From Heterobasidion occidentale (lineage: Eukaryota > Basidiomycota > Agaricomycetes > Russulales > Bondarzewiaceae), in contig JBCAQO010000012.1 in assembly GCA_039111635.1 (NCBI GenBank), forward strand, positions 1,178,001 through 1,242,000: DNA of 64,000 nucleotides. Reading direction: 5' to 3'. The notes beneath the pieces are model-generated. The model had not been told where the DNA came from. It made no database searches and worked only from the letters and a program-made list of their open reading frames with translations. Each line of letters begins with the position of its first letter. Position 1 is the first letter of the stretch. Below are positions 47,801 through 59,262 of this stretch, piece by piece. The translations under genes were made by a program, and so were the position numbers.

Positions 47801-49065
47801 ATGCGGTCAAGAAGGGCATCATCAAGAAGCCGATCGTCGCGTGGGCCATCGGGACGTGTGCGAAGATGTTCGCGACGGAGGTGCAGTTTGGGCACGCTGG
47901 CTCGCTCGCCAACTCGGACATGGAGACTGCGGATGCCAAGAACACGGCAATGCGCGCCGCCGGGTTCATCGTGCCCGAGACGTTCGAGGACCTGCCACAG
48001 GTACTCAAGGAGACGTACGACGGGCTGGTGAGCAAGGGCGTCATTCGCCCACAGGCGGAGCGGGAGCCGCCCGTGATCCCCATGGACTACAAGTGGGCAC
48101 AGGAGCTCGGCCTGATTCGCAAGCCCGCCGCATTCATCTCGACAATCTCGGACGAGCGTGGCCAGGAGCTGCTCTATGCCGGCATGCGCATCTCGGATGT
48201 GTTCAAGGAGGATATTGGGCTCGGCGGCGTGGTCAGTTTGCTGTGGTTCAAGCGCCGCTTGCCGCAGTGGGCGACAAAGTTCATCGAGATGGTCCTCATG
48301 CTCACGGCCGACCACGGTCCCGCCGTATCAGGGTGAGTGACACCGCGTTATCATTTGTGTTTTCAGGACAGGTGTTGATTGGAATGTGCAGTGCGATGAA
48401 CACCATCGTCGCGACACGTGCGGGCAAGGATCTCATCTCGTCGCTGGCCTCTGGTCTCCTTACCATTGGTAGCCGATTTGGTGGTGCTCTCGACGAGGCT
48501 GCGTCCATGTTCTCGAATGCTCGGGATACTGGCTTGACACCACGAGAGTTTGTTGATGCATCGAGGAAGGCAAACAAGCTCAGTACGTCTTTAACTTCAC
48601 TACGCTGTCACTGTTCCTCACTCACCATCTCACTCCTTTCTCTCAGTCTCTGGTATCGGCCACAAGATCAAGTCGGTCAACAACCCTGACCTGCGTGTCG
48701 AGCTCGTGAAGGAGTATGTGGTCAAGAACTTCCCGTCGCACTCGCTGCTCGACTACGCGCTTGCGGTCGAGAAGGTGACGACGTCGAAGAAGGACACGCT
48801 CATCCTGAACGTCGACGGGTGCATCGCCGTCTGCTTCGTCGACCTGCTACGCGACTCGGGCGCGTTCACGCCGGAGGAGGCGGACGAGTACATCCGGATC
48901 GGGACGCTCAATGGGCTGTTCGTTCTCGGGCGCTCGATCGGCTTCATCGGGCACCACCTCGACCAGAAGCGCCTGCGCGCGCCGCTGTACCGCCATCCCG
49001 CGGACGACATCTTCATCAACATGGCGGACTTGTCGCAGCCGCGCGTGCTGGGCAAGATGGCATGA
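44886..49065 (+). CDS. ACL1: ATP-citrate lyase (fused single-chain form)
   Basis: Seven exons (44886-44898, 44958-45268, 45706-46233, 46288-46549, 46601-48332, 48392-48582, 48647-49065) give 1151 residues. Residues 1-420 or so form the ATP-grasp/citrate-binding half ([58 protein letters not shown]). Then come [17 protein letters not shown], a low-complexity Pro/Ser linker, the CoA-ligase half with [31 protein letters not shown] and the phospho-histidine motif [15 protein letters not shown], and a citrate-synthase-like end ([45 protein letters not shown]). The enzyme makes cytosolic acetyl-CoA and oxaloacetate from citrate, ATP and CoA. Intron 2 (437 bases) is long for this genome. The fused form is the animal and basidiomycete state; ascomycetes split it into two genes. 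Confidence 0.97.
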
Positions 49066-49802
49066 GCGTGGGGCGTTTGGGTAAAAGAGAATGAATCGAC
49101 GACGACGACGATGGACTAATAGTAGAAGAATAATTACCGCGGCGCGGATGCGTGCTCACATAGACCTGTGAAGATGACATGATTACTGAGCGTTGTCGAC
49201 CGTGTTCGTTCCGTTTGCTGTTCCTGTTTGTGCTCCTCCTGTTTCCTGTTGTCTGTTTTCTGTGCAATCAAAACATCACCATCATCATCTATCTGCTTCT
49301 TCTGTTCTTCTGCTGTGGCTTTTGTAGTCCGATGTTGAAAGGAAGGTTCGCTATTCGAGATATCGCGTCCTCAAGACCATCAATCGATGTTGACCCGGAG
49401 AGACTAGACATGATACATCCCTTCGCTACTACGTTTCACGGACCGTTCGAGTTAATGGCTTGCCCGTATAAAGAAAGATGGGCGATCGCAAAAATGATCG
49501 GAGGATGCATAAGTACCGTTGACTTATGTATATACGATATCCGTTTTTAGAGCATTCAAGGGCGAGATCAAGATGCATAATTAAGGCGAATCACCAGCAT
49601 TGCCCATCAATAACACTACGTGCAGTAGAAACCATGGGAAAATCAAGGAGAAAGAGGGAGACCGTAACGTGGACATCACATAACTTGCCATCAACACTGA
49701 TTTTAAAAGGCAGCTCAATGACGCTGCAGGGATTTGGAGGTTAAACACGGGCAAAGCCATAGCGGTAAGATGTAAAATAGGAAAATGGGAGGCAGTCATC
49801 GT
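49066..49802. other. 3' flank of ATP-citrate lyase, no gene recognised
   Basis: T-rich 3' region of the upstream gene; no coding signal. Confidence 0.5.
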
Positions 49803-50427
49803 TCACTGCTTGTGCTGGAAGCTCTTCTCCTCCAGTTCGATCTCCCTGCTATCCTGCGCGAGCTCGCAGGGCTGGCACCAGAACGCGGTGCAGCAATCGC
49901 CGCAAGTGCTGCCGCGGATGCGGTATCGCCTGCGCACATCGCTACGCGTGCCAATCTACACAGAGACGCGTACGGGTCAGATCAATATGCTGATGATCAA
50001 GGCAGAGCCTAGACGGAGCGATGGATGCGAAGGAGATGCGAACGTACCTGGAGAATCCATCCACAGCCGAAACAGTTCAGAAGCGTATGGATCGCACAGT
50101 CGCCCGTGCAAGACTCGCCCCCTTCAGGGTGGGGAGCGCCGTGCCGCTCGAGGTGCTCTAAGCGGTGTTTGTTCTGAGAGTAGGCGATGCAAGGGCACCA
50201 GAAGGACAAGCAGCCTGGAGGGCGACGCCGAGGAACGATCAGTATCTAGGGGAGAAGAGAGAAGAGAGATGCGTACAGGTGCCACAGTCTCCAAAGCAGC
50301 TACAAATCCCATGCGACCATCCGCGCTCGCCGTCGGGGCCGTAAGACTTGTTGGAGGCATTACGGTTACCCCCTGGGAGGGCTTGCATCTGGGTCGTGGC
50401 TTGAGGCTGGTTGTTGATGTAGGACAT
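49803..50427 (-). CDS. PLAC8 (DUF614) cysteine-rich protein
   Basis: Exons 50277-50427, 50048-50214 and 49803-49955 give 156 residues. The PLAC8 core is complete: RGWSHGICSCFGDCGTCCLS then FWCPCIAYSQNKHRLEHLER, CAIHTLLNCFGCGWILQ and RYRIRGSTCGDCCTAFWCQP-CELAQDSREIE. This matches fungal and plant proteins of the cadmium-resistance/cell-number-regulator family, small membrane proteins linked to metal or calcium handling. Start chosen at MSYINNQPQATTQMQALPGG, which follows a leader-like C/A-rich stretch. An in-frame Met at 50532 would add 35 residues. Confidence 0.85.
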
Positions 50428-51362
50428 GGCTTTGGAGTTTGGAGATGGAGATGTGCGCGTGGTGGAATATGAGCCGGAGAGTTCGGGCGGGCGTGAACTA
50501 GTATGAGACCCTTGCTCTACGGAGGGAATCATGAGTTCACAAACGATGACAATCTGTCAGAAGAGAATTCACCTTGGACAGGTAGCGATGGCTCGTAGGT
50601 AGTGTAGCCAGACGCGATCTCTGGATAGGAAGAACTTCTCATTCGACGTTAATCACAAAAAAGACGGGAAAAGCTATAGGCCACTCACAATCCTATCAAT
50701 TGCCTATGGGAATCAACGGATGGAGTAGGGAAAGCAGGGGTGGGATTGGAATCGAGCCTCTGAGCCTTGGTGAAGATCTCTCGAGGACCTTGACTCTATA
50801 TTTATACGACGAGGCAAGGCCAAGCGAAGCGACAATGGGCGCCGATAGAATCACGAAATTCAATCAGCGATTTGAACAAAAGGGGACACAATAAGGCCCT
50901 GTGCATTCGACTATGGCTGTGGCTAAGTGGGGCGATTGGCGAGGCTTACCATGTCGATCTCGGGTATGTGGCTTCGTTTGAGACAGAGGTGGCGGTGGAG
51001 TCTTCGCAATGATGTGACTTGAAAGCGATACTCTAAATACCTCAGCTTTGGCAAAGTAGTTGGGGTGTTTGATGATGAAGGCGGTAGCCAGAGCTAGCCA
51101 GGCTTCATCAACGTTCTACTCCTTTGTGCAATCATTTGCGATATTAGCCCATTAGTTGCTTAACACATCAAGCTATGTCAGACTCCCTGCATTATGATGT
51201 AAAGAGACAGTTGCTACAGCCACGTACTAGTTGTTACAGCATCATGTTCCATCTGTTGTGAGATTGAGCTATATGGGCGTTGATGATTCGAGGAAAAACC
51301 GCTCTGTCGGGTGTGCGCGCGCTCGCGGCTGGATATAATTGCCTATAAGCAAATCTTCTCAA
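50428..51362. other. Intergenic region, no gene recognised
   Basis: Between the PLAC8 gene and tRNA-His; nothing identified. Confidence 0.5.
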
Positions 51363-51451
51363 GGTCCTTGTCGATTAGTGGTTAAATCATCACGTTGTGG
51401 CGTCAGTGGTACGCGATCCGTGAAGCCGGAGGCTCGAATCCTCCCTGGGAC
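51363..51451 (+). tRNA. tRNA-His (GTG) with a 17-base intron
   Basis: Acceptor GTCCTTG (51363-51369) pairs with CTGGGAC (51444-51450) apart from one T-T mismatch. The D arm is GATT AGTGGTTA AATC. The anticodon arm is TCACG TTGTGGC CGTGA, with anticodon GTG at 51396-51398 and an intron at 51400-51416 in the standard place after position 37. The T arm is GGAGG CTCGAAT CCTCC. The discriminator base is A. The D-arm and anticodon-arm sequences closely follow eukaryotic tRNA-His. Odd points are C instead of T at position 54 and the acceptor mismatch, so a tRNA-derived pseudogene is possible. Confidence 0.78.
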
Positions 51452-52232
51452 ATACTTTTGTTCGTCGTCTCTAGATATCGGAATGGCAGTGGTGTACGAC
51501 TTGAGAGTTTGTATTTTGAGATACTCTTGATAGACCGTCGTGCATCATGAGAACTTCCACGAATGGAGGAAGTCAAGATGTTCACTTCGTTGGGTTTCAT
51601 ACCGATTTAGAACAAATGCGACACGATCGGAGGCTAAATCATGACGAAATTATGTCTTCGTCAGGAATCGCTCTCGAACCGTGGTAAACTACAAACCTTA
51701 GCCATAAACCTATGTTCAGGTTAGGAGTACGATGACGTATCACTTTGCTATGCTACCGTTCGTAGATCTGTGTTGTCGGGATCCTAAGAAGAAGGGGACA
51801 CGCTGGGAGACGACGGAGTATCACACAGTCGGTTGGGGACGACATCGAAGAACGGATAACGGCGTAACGCCGAATATCGATGGCTCATCATCATATCGAT
51901 GGAGGACTCGGTTTATTTGAGGGTGAGAGCACGGACTGCCGCAAAAAGCGCAAGACTGGTGCTCCTCCGACTTCCATTCATTTGCATCCACGGCTCGGAA
52001 GGACGTAGAAGGGCTCTCGAAGAGACATACAGAGGTCATCTGATGTTGGGTGAACCCCTATATGGAACCATGCGGTGCTGTGGTGAAAATGACGAACGGG
52101 GAGCACGTCAGTGCATGATGATAGTTCCCAATCTCCGACTCGGTATCGCCCGAGCTGACCATATAGACAGACGTTCCAGACTCTAGACTATCATCAACCT
52201 CCCCCTCCTCCACCAACATCAAATCATCAGAA
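51452..52232. other. Intergenic region, no gene recognised
   Basis: Downstream of the tRNA and upstream of cyclophilin; the last 60 bases form a C/T-rich leader. Confidence 0.5.
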
Positions 52233-52973
52233 ATGTCCAACGTCTTCGTGAGCATTTTTTGTGGTTTCGGAATCCTCCCCCTTCCCTCTTTTTTCTTTGA
52301 AGGATCAAGAGGTCCATAGAGGAGTGATCATTTCGATGCTGACTGCTGATCGATCTGACCTTTGGTAGTTCGACATCTCCATCAACGATGCCCCTGCTGG
52401 GAGGATCACCTTCAAGCTTTACGACGACGTCGTCCCCAAAACCGCGAAGAACTTCCGCGAACTCGCCACTGGCCAGCACGGATTCGGTTATCAGGGGTCT
52501 TCCTTCCACCGCATCATCCCCAACTTCATGCTTCAGGGTGGTGATTTCACCAAGCACAACGGCACCGGTGGAAAGTCCATTTACGGCGAGAAGTTTGCTG
52601 GTACGTTTTCTCTGGTTTTCTTTATTTTCGGTGCGATATTCATCGGTCATCGACCAGACGAGAACTTCCAGTTGAAGCACACGAAGCCTGGTATCCTGTC
52701 TATGGCCAACGCCGGAAAGAACACCAACGGCTCCCAGTTCTTCATCACCACTGTCGTGACCAACTGGCTCGATGGCGCTCACGTCGTCTTCGGTGCGTAC
52801 AGGATCAAACACTATCTGATCTGTATCTGATCTTATCTAATCAATGACTGCCTTTAAAAAAAACAGGTGAAGTTCTCGAGGGCTTCGAGTTGGTCAAGAA
52901 GATTGAGGGCCTCGGCTCCCAGTCTGGCTCGCCCAAGGCCAAGGTCACCATCGCTCAGTCTGGCACCGTTTAA
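52233..52973 (+). CDS. Cyclophilin A-type peptidyl-prolyl cis-trans isomerase
   Basis: Four exons (52233-52247, 52369-52600, 52658-52792, 52867-52973) give 162 residues, the size of a single-domain cytosolic cyclophilin. Key parts are [40 protein letters not shown] with the catalytic Arg, the Phe and the Gln, [19 protein letters not shown], and [20 protein letters not shown] with the cyclosporin-binding Trp. No signal peptide, so cytosolic or nuclear. The five-codon first exon is usual for fungal cyclophilin genes. Confidence 0.96.
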
Positions 52974-54275
52974 GCACGCGCTTGCAATGGCTCTGCAGAC
53001 CTTCTTGATCGGTATCGGCTGTACCGTGCAGATGTTTTTATTACTATGTGGGGAGAAAAGAGAGAATCGGAAGAAGCTTTGCTCGTGTACAAGTAGAGTG
53101 GAGGTCTGTAGTTGACGGTGGACGTTTGTCAATGAATTGAGTGGTCTCATTAGACGCAATTATGCTTCGGGAATCCACCTGAGGCGGTATCATAATCGAA
53201 CTTATTCAGCGATCGGCTCTTGACCTGGGCCGTGATGAGTCGATGAGTAGTGAGGATTTTCTCTAGTCTATGTTGACGATCTCATGCAGCGTTCTTTGCT
53301 CTAGACTTTCTCTGTGGTCACGTACGATCAGCTAGAATTTGTTCGGCCTGTAAGTGGCCGTTGCTACAGCCGTAACGCTATTCCAACTTGGTCCACTCTC
53401 CGCAAATCTAGCTTTAACGCTCTTCGTTTCAACAGCAACGGTTCTGTAAATTCATTTTGAGGCAATCGACCTCCAGCGCTCCAGCTTCAGTACTTGAACC
53501 TCTTGAGTATGCAAAGCGCCGGATAGCCCCTTGGGGTGAATCGGACCTAAGCCGTGGCACCCGAAGGAACCGTGGCCGCCCATCTCCGCCCATCCGCTGA
53601 GTACCAGTTGGAACAGCCGATTATCTTCTGCGTCGATCCATGCCCGCCGTGCAACATAATTGAACACCCTCCATACACCTGGACGCAGTCACTTTCTCAG
53701 CAATGCGACAGTAACATGACGAATCCAATATCGCGAGTTGTAGGTCCATATAATATTGGACTCCATCAGGTGTGGTTCCTCTCCGCGTTCTCACCCGCCC
53801 GCGCTTATTTTGGGCGTGCGAACTTTTATCATTGGTGAAGCGTTACCGGTGCCATGTTCGGACCTGCAGATTTGCTCTCTCGGCCTGGAACAAGATGCCC
53901 TAATGACCACATCTGGACAGATGAGCCACGAGGCAGACACCAGCTTTCGTGCTCGTGCGCCGCTCTCTGAATTCATCTGTACACTGGCCTGTCCATGATA
54001 ATCTCCGCTGCGAGACGGAAGTGTAGGGGTTACTGGCGCTAGAGCGTCCCGATGCTTGATAGAAATCAGCTATAAAGTCCTGCTCATCCGAGACCTCGCG
54101 TTTTCGGAGTCTCCTACACTTGCGTCCCTCCACTTGTATGCATGCTGACCGCTGGAGGTCGATCTACTCGAAGTTGCTCATAAAACACTTTCCTGTCGAA
54201 GGTGCCCATCAAGCTTCTCCCCCTTGCGCCTGATCTACAAAAACGCTTCCTCTGTACTTCTGTCCGTCACTGTTC
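52974..54275. other. Intergenic region, no gene recognised
   Basis: About 1.3 kb; nothing identified. Confidence 0.5.
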
Positions 54276-55071
54276 ATGGGTTACAATAAGACTGAAGATG
54301 TAATGCTTACGGTAAGCCTCAAGAAGTAGCGCTACAACGTATAGCACTGACACCATGGCGGCAGAACGACGTTTGCATAGACTCCTTTGCGGCGTATTCA
54401 TTGTCGGCGCAAGGCGCTAACGCGCATTACCGCAATATTCTCGTACCACGAGGACTACACATCGCCGACATCCAGTGCATCCACAGCAGCGAAACCGTGG
54501 AATTTAACTTCATTCACCCTCCGAGGCCAATCTTTGTTATCGTCATCGACGGCGTCAACGTATTATTGGACATGGACCCCATGAGCAGCACTGATGGCCC
54601 GGGACCTGTAGTCTGCATTCGATACAGAGAGCAACCAAACACCACGATCTTGGCCCTGCCGCTGTTCTTTTTTAGAGAGAACGGCAGTGTTGGCATATCC
54701 TATGCCGACGCAATTGACGGACAATGTGCGTCTCTGCAGACGGGACAAGAGGTTTTGGGTTGGCACAAGAGAGACCTTCGATTGCACATCATAGTAAGCA
54801 AATCATTGAGCTCCTTGAATTGCACTCAATCTCGAACTTTGACACGTGCTCACAGTGGAAGGGATATAAGGGGAGAGCATTCCCGATGACCCTAAGCAAA
54901 AATATCTCGAAGAAGGCACTTGTACGCCTAGTCTGGAGATGTTTGAATAAGTTCTTCAAGGTGATATTTAGGTCTACTTATCCTGAACTTGTAGTAGGCG
55001 AACTCACGAACTGGGTCCTAGGATCCTCCCGCCATATCAAACGAGGAGGATCCTACGTGGGCCCTCGATAA
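54276..55071 (+). CDS. Unrecognised 226-residue protein, three exons
   Basis: Exons 54276-54311, 54365-54793 and 54856-55071 join at two phase-0 introns with standard gtaagc donors and cag acceptors, and no stop interrupts. The product starts MGYNKTEDVMLT-NDVCIDSF and has an N-terminal alpha/beta-looking part with ILVPRGLHIADIQCIHSSET, FVIVIDGVNVLLDMDP and LFFFRENGSVGISYADAIDG. A basic C-terminal part begins WKGYKGRAFPMTLSKNISKK and continues with ALVRLVWRCLNKFFK. No signal peptide or membrane span is obvious. The C-terminal 'W-x-G-Y ... R/K-x-x-L-x-R/K-x-V' layout recalls a widespread but uncharacterised set of basidiomycete proteins; I cannot name a function. Confidence 0.65.
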
Positions 55072-56725
55072 CGGAGGCGGATATCTCGCAGAGGGAGATC
55101 ATTCCAGGAGGTTTGGTATACATGATATTTTGCTCGTTGGAGTTGTGCAGTTAACTGCTGGAAGCATCATGCCCCTGCTTCAGTTTAGCAGGACCGACCT
55201 CTTTCCGGCCGAGCCCAGGGATAGTGACATGCCGAGAATTTTACGTTTGGATTAGATGGTTGGACGTGTCGTGATCGGGTTTGAACCATGGAACCCTGCT
55301 CTTTGTGTTGACAGATCTACCATGTCTTTAACCTGTAATAAAATGGCCTGTACCAAATCGTGATGAGTTAGTCAACGCGAAATGCGACTTCGTCCAGCCA
55401 AGTGCCGAATAGTCCGATCTTAAGCTCGACATCTGCTGCCAATCTGAAACGCAAACAGATGAGAACGCGACACGGAGTCTGCTGTGGAGACCTCTGGACA
55501 TTCATGCCAACAGACGATCATCCTTCAGAGCCATTTGATCCTATGTACCGAGCCGAGGGTGCATCGATCATTTCATTCGATCATACATCAATCCGTCAGT
55601 AGGAAGCTGTAAGATCATGATGGCAGAAAGCGATCGGAAATGAGTGGTATCAGCTCTGTACCATGACCGTGGGCTACGAAGACTTACTGGATCAGGGACT
55701 TGCATCGATTTGTTTGGCCCTAGCCAGGTAGATAACCTGGACAAAGTGTAGAACTCTTGCGCCAGGCTGCTTGCAGGGTAGTCTCATTCCAAGACCGCTC
55801 ACTTTCACGTGGTGAAGGATTCCAAGACCGCTCACCTTCACGCGTTCGGCGTTCGGGAGGGGGTCGGTCGAGCCTAGCTTGCAGGGCGCCACACGTTCTA
55901 CAACCAACGACTTGTAAGTTGTAAGCGGCCAATCGTTTAGGATGCTGAAGCGCCCTAGGAGCAAAAAGAGTCAGCTAAGTACCACTAGATGAGCGCTTCA
56001 TCAAACGATGTCGAGAAGATTTTCCCATGCGTTCTGGATCAAGGCCGCTAGACATCGTCAGACAGCATCATGAGACTGTGCAGGCAATTCAATCCGTTCG
56101 CTCGTCAAACTCCATTGGACTGTGCGGCGCTATCAGGGTAAGAAGTACAGAGGACTCAAGAGACTGCAGAGGAACAGTAGAAGACAGTAGAGGAGCCCGG
56201 AACGTACAGTGATCTGCTAGTGATCTGCTCGAGTCAGCGTAGTGTCAGCGTGTCGCTCAGGCACAGAGCGCTCATGTTGCTAGCCGACGAACATATCGCC
56301 CGCTGTCTCTGGATGAGTATATCACCCTCGGTCCATCCACTGTCCCTCCTCGACTGGCCCCAGTGACCGAGCCACTTTCCCCCTCTTTCTCTTCGCGGTT
56401 GATCGCTAACTCTGCAGGAGGTGTAGGGATCAGGCAAACCAGTTGTGAATCTGTCAGGGGTATGGTCTGCGAATGGGGTCGGCCGTTGAAACGACGCTGG
56501 ACAGCTTCGGTGTAACTGGGACAGACCTGTGAGTCCCTAAAACGGCTGCTTCGGCGCATTAGCCTCTTGACCTCATTCAATTCATTCGCCTTGTTCTGGA
56601 AGGTACATTAACTACACGTGTATCCTCGTCTCATTCAGTGCGTCTATCACCCTGTACAGATCTTCCCCGCTATTAAGTTGCCGCCGCCGACGCTACAAAT
56701 TTTTTTTTTGGTTTGACTTCTGCAG
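55072..56725. other. Intergenic region with a short direct repeat
   Basis: No gene recognised except possibly the missing first exons of the DUF6533 gene that follows. Contains the repeat at 55786-55842. Confidence 0.5.
55786..55842. repeat. Two tandem copies of a 24-base word
   Basis: attccaagaccgctcac(t/c)ttcacg occurs at 55786-55809 and 55819-55842, with a period of 33 bases and one mismatch. Confidence 0.85.
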
Positions 56726-58548
56726 CGATTTTGTACTACGACTATGCGCTCACCTTGGCCACGGAGATTGAGCGCTTTTGGCCTCCCAAGCGTCGTCTGG
56801 GCTGGGCCTCATGTACATTTCTCATTAATCGCTATATCTCAGTCGTCGGACACGTCCCAGTCTTCGCCCAGTCATTTCTTATGGTACATAAGGACAAGGT
56901 GATTGAGTAGCCTGTCAATATATCGCAAAATCATGCAACTCATCCTGCTACCCGAATCACCTGCTATGATATTGCAGTAGTGAGTACTACTAGTCGATGT
57001 TGTCTACTATGATTGAACCCTAGACTGACCGTTTCTGAGCAGCTGCATGAAGCTACAGTCATATCACCAGTACTACGCTGTAATATTACAGATCTTAGTA
57101 GGCGGTGAGTGTCTCTAACATCTTCGAGCGATAACGCACCCAGATCTCCGATTTGCTTTTGAGAGACATCTTGGCAGACTTGAAACGGACGTCAATTTAA
57201 AGATTCTGACTCTTGCTGATGATCTCTTGATAGTCCTCTGTATCATGCGCATGTACGCACTTTACGACCGCGACCGCCGCATTCTCGGCTTCCTAGTCGC
57301 TGTCGCCGCGGCAAGCGTCGTCGTCGGCTGTGTGAGTCCATTGTGCGCAGAACTTCCCTCGCTGGCTGATTTTCCCCATCCTTCCTGCAGTGGTCGATAA
57401 TCTCGGGGCCCAGCGACGACATCCCGCGCCGGCTCCCCGCAGAATTTCCGGGCTGTAACACACTTCTCTCAACTCCCAGTGCGTCCTTGCTCTTTGGCCG
57501 TCCCCACATTCACGAATCCGCGTCTGATCTCTCGTTTTCGCCTTCAGAGGCCGTCGTAAGTTGTTTTTGGAAGTTTCGTAGCTTTTACCAGACTTCTAAT
57601 AGGCTTGGCGGGACAGGGCTGGCTGTCGCTTGGAGCGGTGTACTTGTTTTCGATACCTGCGTGTTTTTCTTGACGCTGTGGAAGACACTCAGGTTGGGCG
57701 CAAGAGGGCATCTGCTGAACACATTGCTGCGGGATGGTGCGTATTTTCTCGCTGGAGTTTCTCATTTCACAGCTTATCAGCTGAGGCGCGTTTTGTAGGG
57801 GCGATATTTTTCATGTGCGAACGTTTCCCCTCTCGCATCTGAAGGAGACGTGTTGATTAGAGCCAACACAGCGCCTTGACTTTGTCCAATCTTTCAAACA
57901 TCTTGTCCTACGTTGTATGTCGCCAAACTGATTGCATCATCCAAAATCCGCTCACTCCTACTCTCAAACTGACACAGCTTGCATCTGTGAGCTTTCATCT
58001 CGACCTAGCCGTCTTTCGACGCATTTCTTACTCTATGACAGCCACTTCTCAAAGGCGTTACGACGACCTTCACAAACGTGTACGTTGACCTTCCGTCCCC
58101 TCGTCCGCCAAACAGTTTGCTCACCCCATTCGCCGCGCCGCTTCCAGTCTTTCCGCGACCCTCATTTCTCGCCTCATGCTGAACCTCCGCAGCACGACCT
58201 CCCCCCTCACCCTCCCGACAGAGCCAGCACCACAATGGCCATGCCGCCGCTCTCCACCGTCCTGCACGGCACCGTCGGCGTGTACGACCCGTCACGGCGC
58301 CTCCTCGGCTCTGCGGACGACGCGGGCGGGTGGCATCGCAGGCGCGCGGACACCGCGACGACGGCGGGTCGGACGGAAAACGCGTACGGTGCGTTCGAGT
58401 CTTCCTGGTTCTGCGCGGCGGCGCGTGGCTGATAGTGCGCGGCGGCGCGGTCGACGTCCCGGTCTTTGTCCTCATTGCAGGTATCGAGATGGTTCCGATC
58501 GAGTCGAAGCCTCATCTCACGCGCATCCACGATCAGCATCCCCTGTAG
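56726..58548 (+). CDS. DUF6533 multi-span membrane protein, copy E (5' end unclear)
   Basis: The signature exon starts at 56726 after a polypyrimidine tract: ILYYDYALTLATEIERFWPP and LINRYISVVGHVPVFAQSFL. A two-base exon TA (56978-56979) leads to YCMKLQSYHQYYAVILQILV, then VLCIMRMYALYDRDRRILGF, WSIISGPSDDIPRRLPAEFP, AVAWSGVLVFDTCVFFLTLW, HLLNTLLRDGAIFF, ALTLSNLSNILSYV, a short exon PLLKGVTTTFTN, and ISRLMLNLRSTTSPL. The tail that splices best to the last exon (NAY-GIEMVPIESKPHL, stop 58546-58548) is in another frame from the SRLMLNL segment, so one indel lies at about 58190-58235. The first exons upstream of 56726 were not found. This copy is divergent from the other five. Confidence 0.65.
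56978..56979 (+). other. Two-nucleotide microexon TA (DUF6533 copy E)
   Basis: attgcag|TA|gtgagt. Exon 3 ends at GAC AAG (phase 0) and exon 4 is C TGC ATG AAG (phase 2). TA+C encodes Tyr. A zero-length recursive splice site cannot explain this copy, because two bases separate AG from GT. Confidence 0.6.
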
Positions 58549-59262
58549 CGAGCGCGATCTGCACCTGTCGTGGACTTGTGGCGGAGACGGCGTCCGAAAG
58601 GAAATGGGCGCAGATCCGCCATATGACTCAAACGCAGCCGATGCGATGCCCGTGGAGCTAGAGTTGCTTGTAGGCTAGTCGAACCTTGTATTTACTTATA
58701 CCGTATGTGCTGGGCACGCTGCAGCGTAACTCGGATGCTCAGCCCCACGGGCTGAGCTGAGCCGGCTGCAGATTTTTCTTGTTGCTGTTGTCCGTGAGAA
58801 CCTGTCTATACCGCCCAGATGACGTCGAGATACCCCATCCGTATGCTATCACACCTTGCACACCGGGCTAGAATGCGTTTGCGTGGAGCTGACTGATGCA
58901 TGACCCCGCGATCCTCCTTCATATACTGTGCCGCGAGGTTCGAGTCTTTAGATTAATTATTGAACGCCCGGACGCTGACATGCACACGCAACGATGATGT
59001 GGATTTCATTTGATCTCGTTAATTGTCTGTACACGAACAAGAACACTACAAGATATAGAAGGAATGATAACGGATGACCGATAACCTATAAATACACTGG
59101 GATAGAGCCGATACAACATAAGAATAGATATAGCAGAGCACAAAAGAACAATTGAGAAACCAAGGGGCGTGACGGCCGCCAAGACGATTGGGGAAGAACG
59201 AATGTGTTGAGAGAGTTTTGAGTATGCGGGAGGCGTGAAGAACGAACGAGTGGGGCACAGAT
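58549..59262. other. Intergenic region, no gene recognised
   Basis: 3' flanks of two convergent genes; nothing identified. Confidence 0.5.

Noticed and set aside
51403..51600. Minus-strand frame containing SQGGFEPPASRI
   Set aside because: This peptide is the well-known translation of a tRNA T-arm on the wrong strand; the locus is tRNA-His.
55255..55300. Possible tRNA T-arm (GGTTTGAACC)
   Set aside because: No matching acceptor, D or anticodon stems could be built on either strand.
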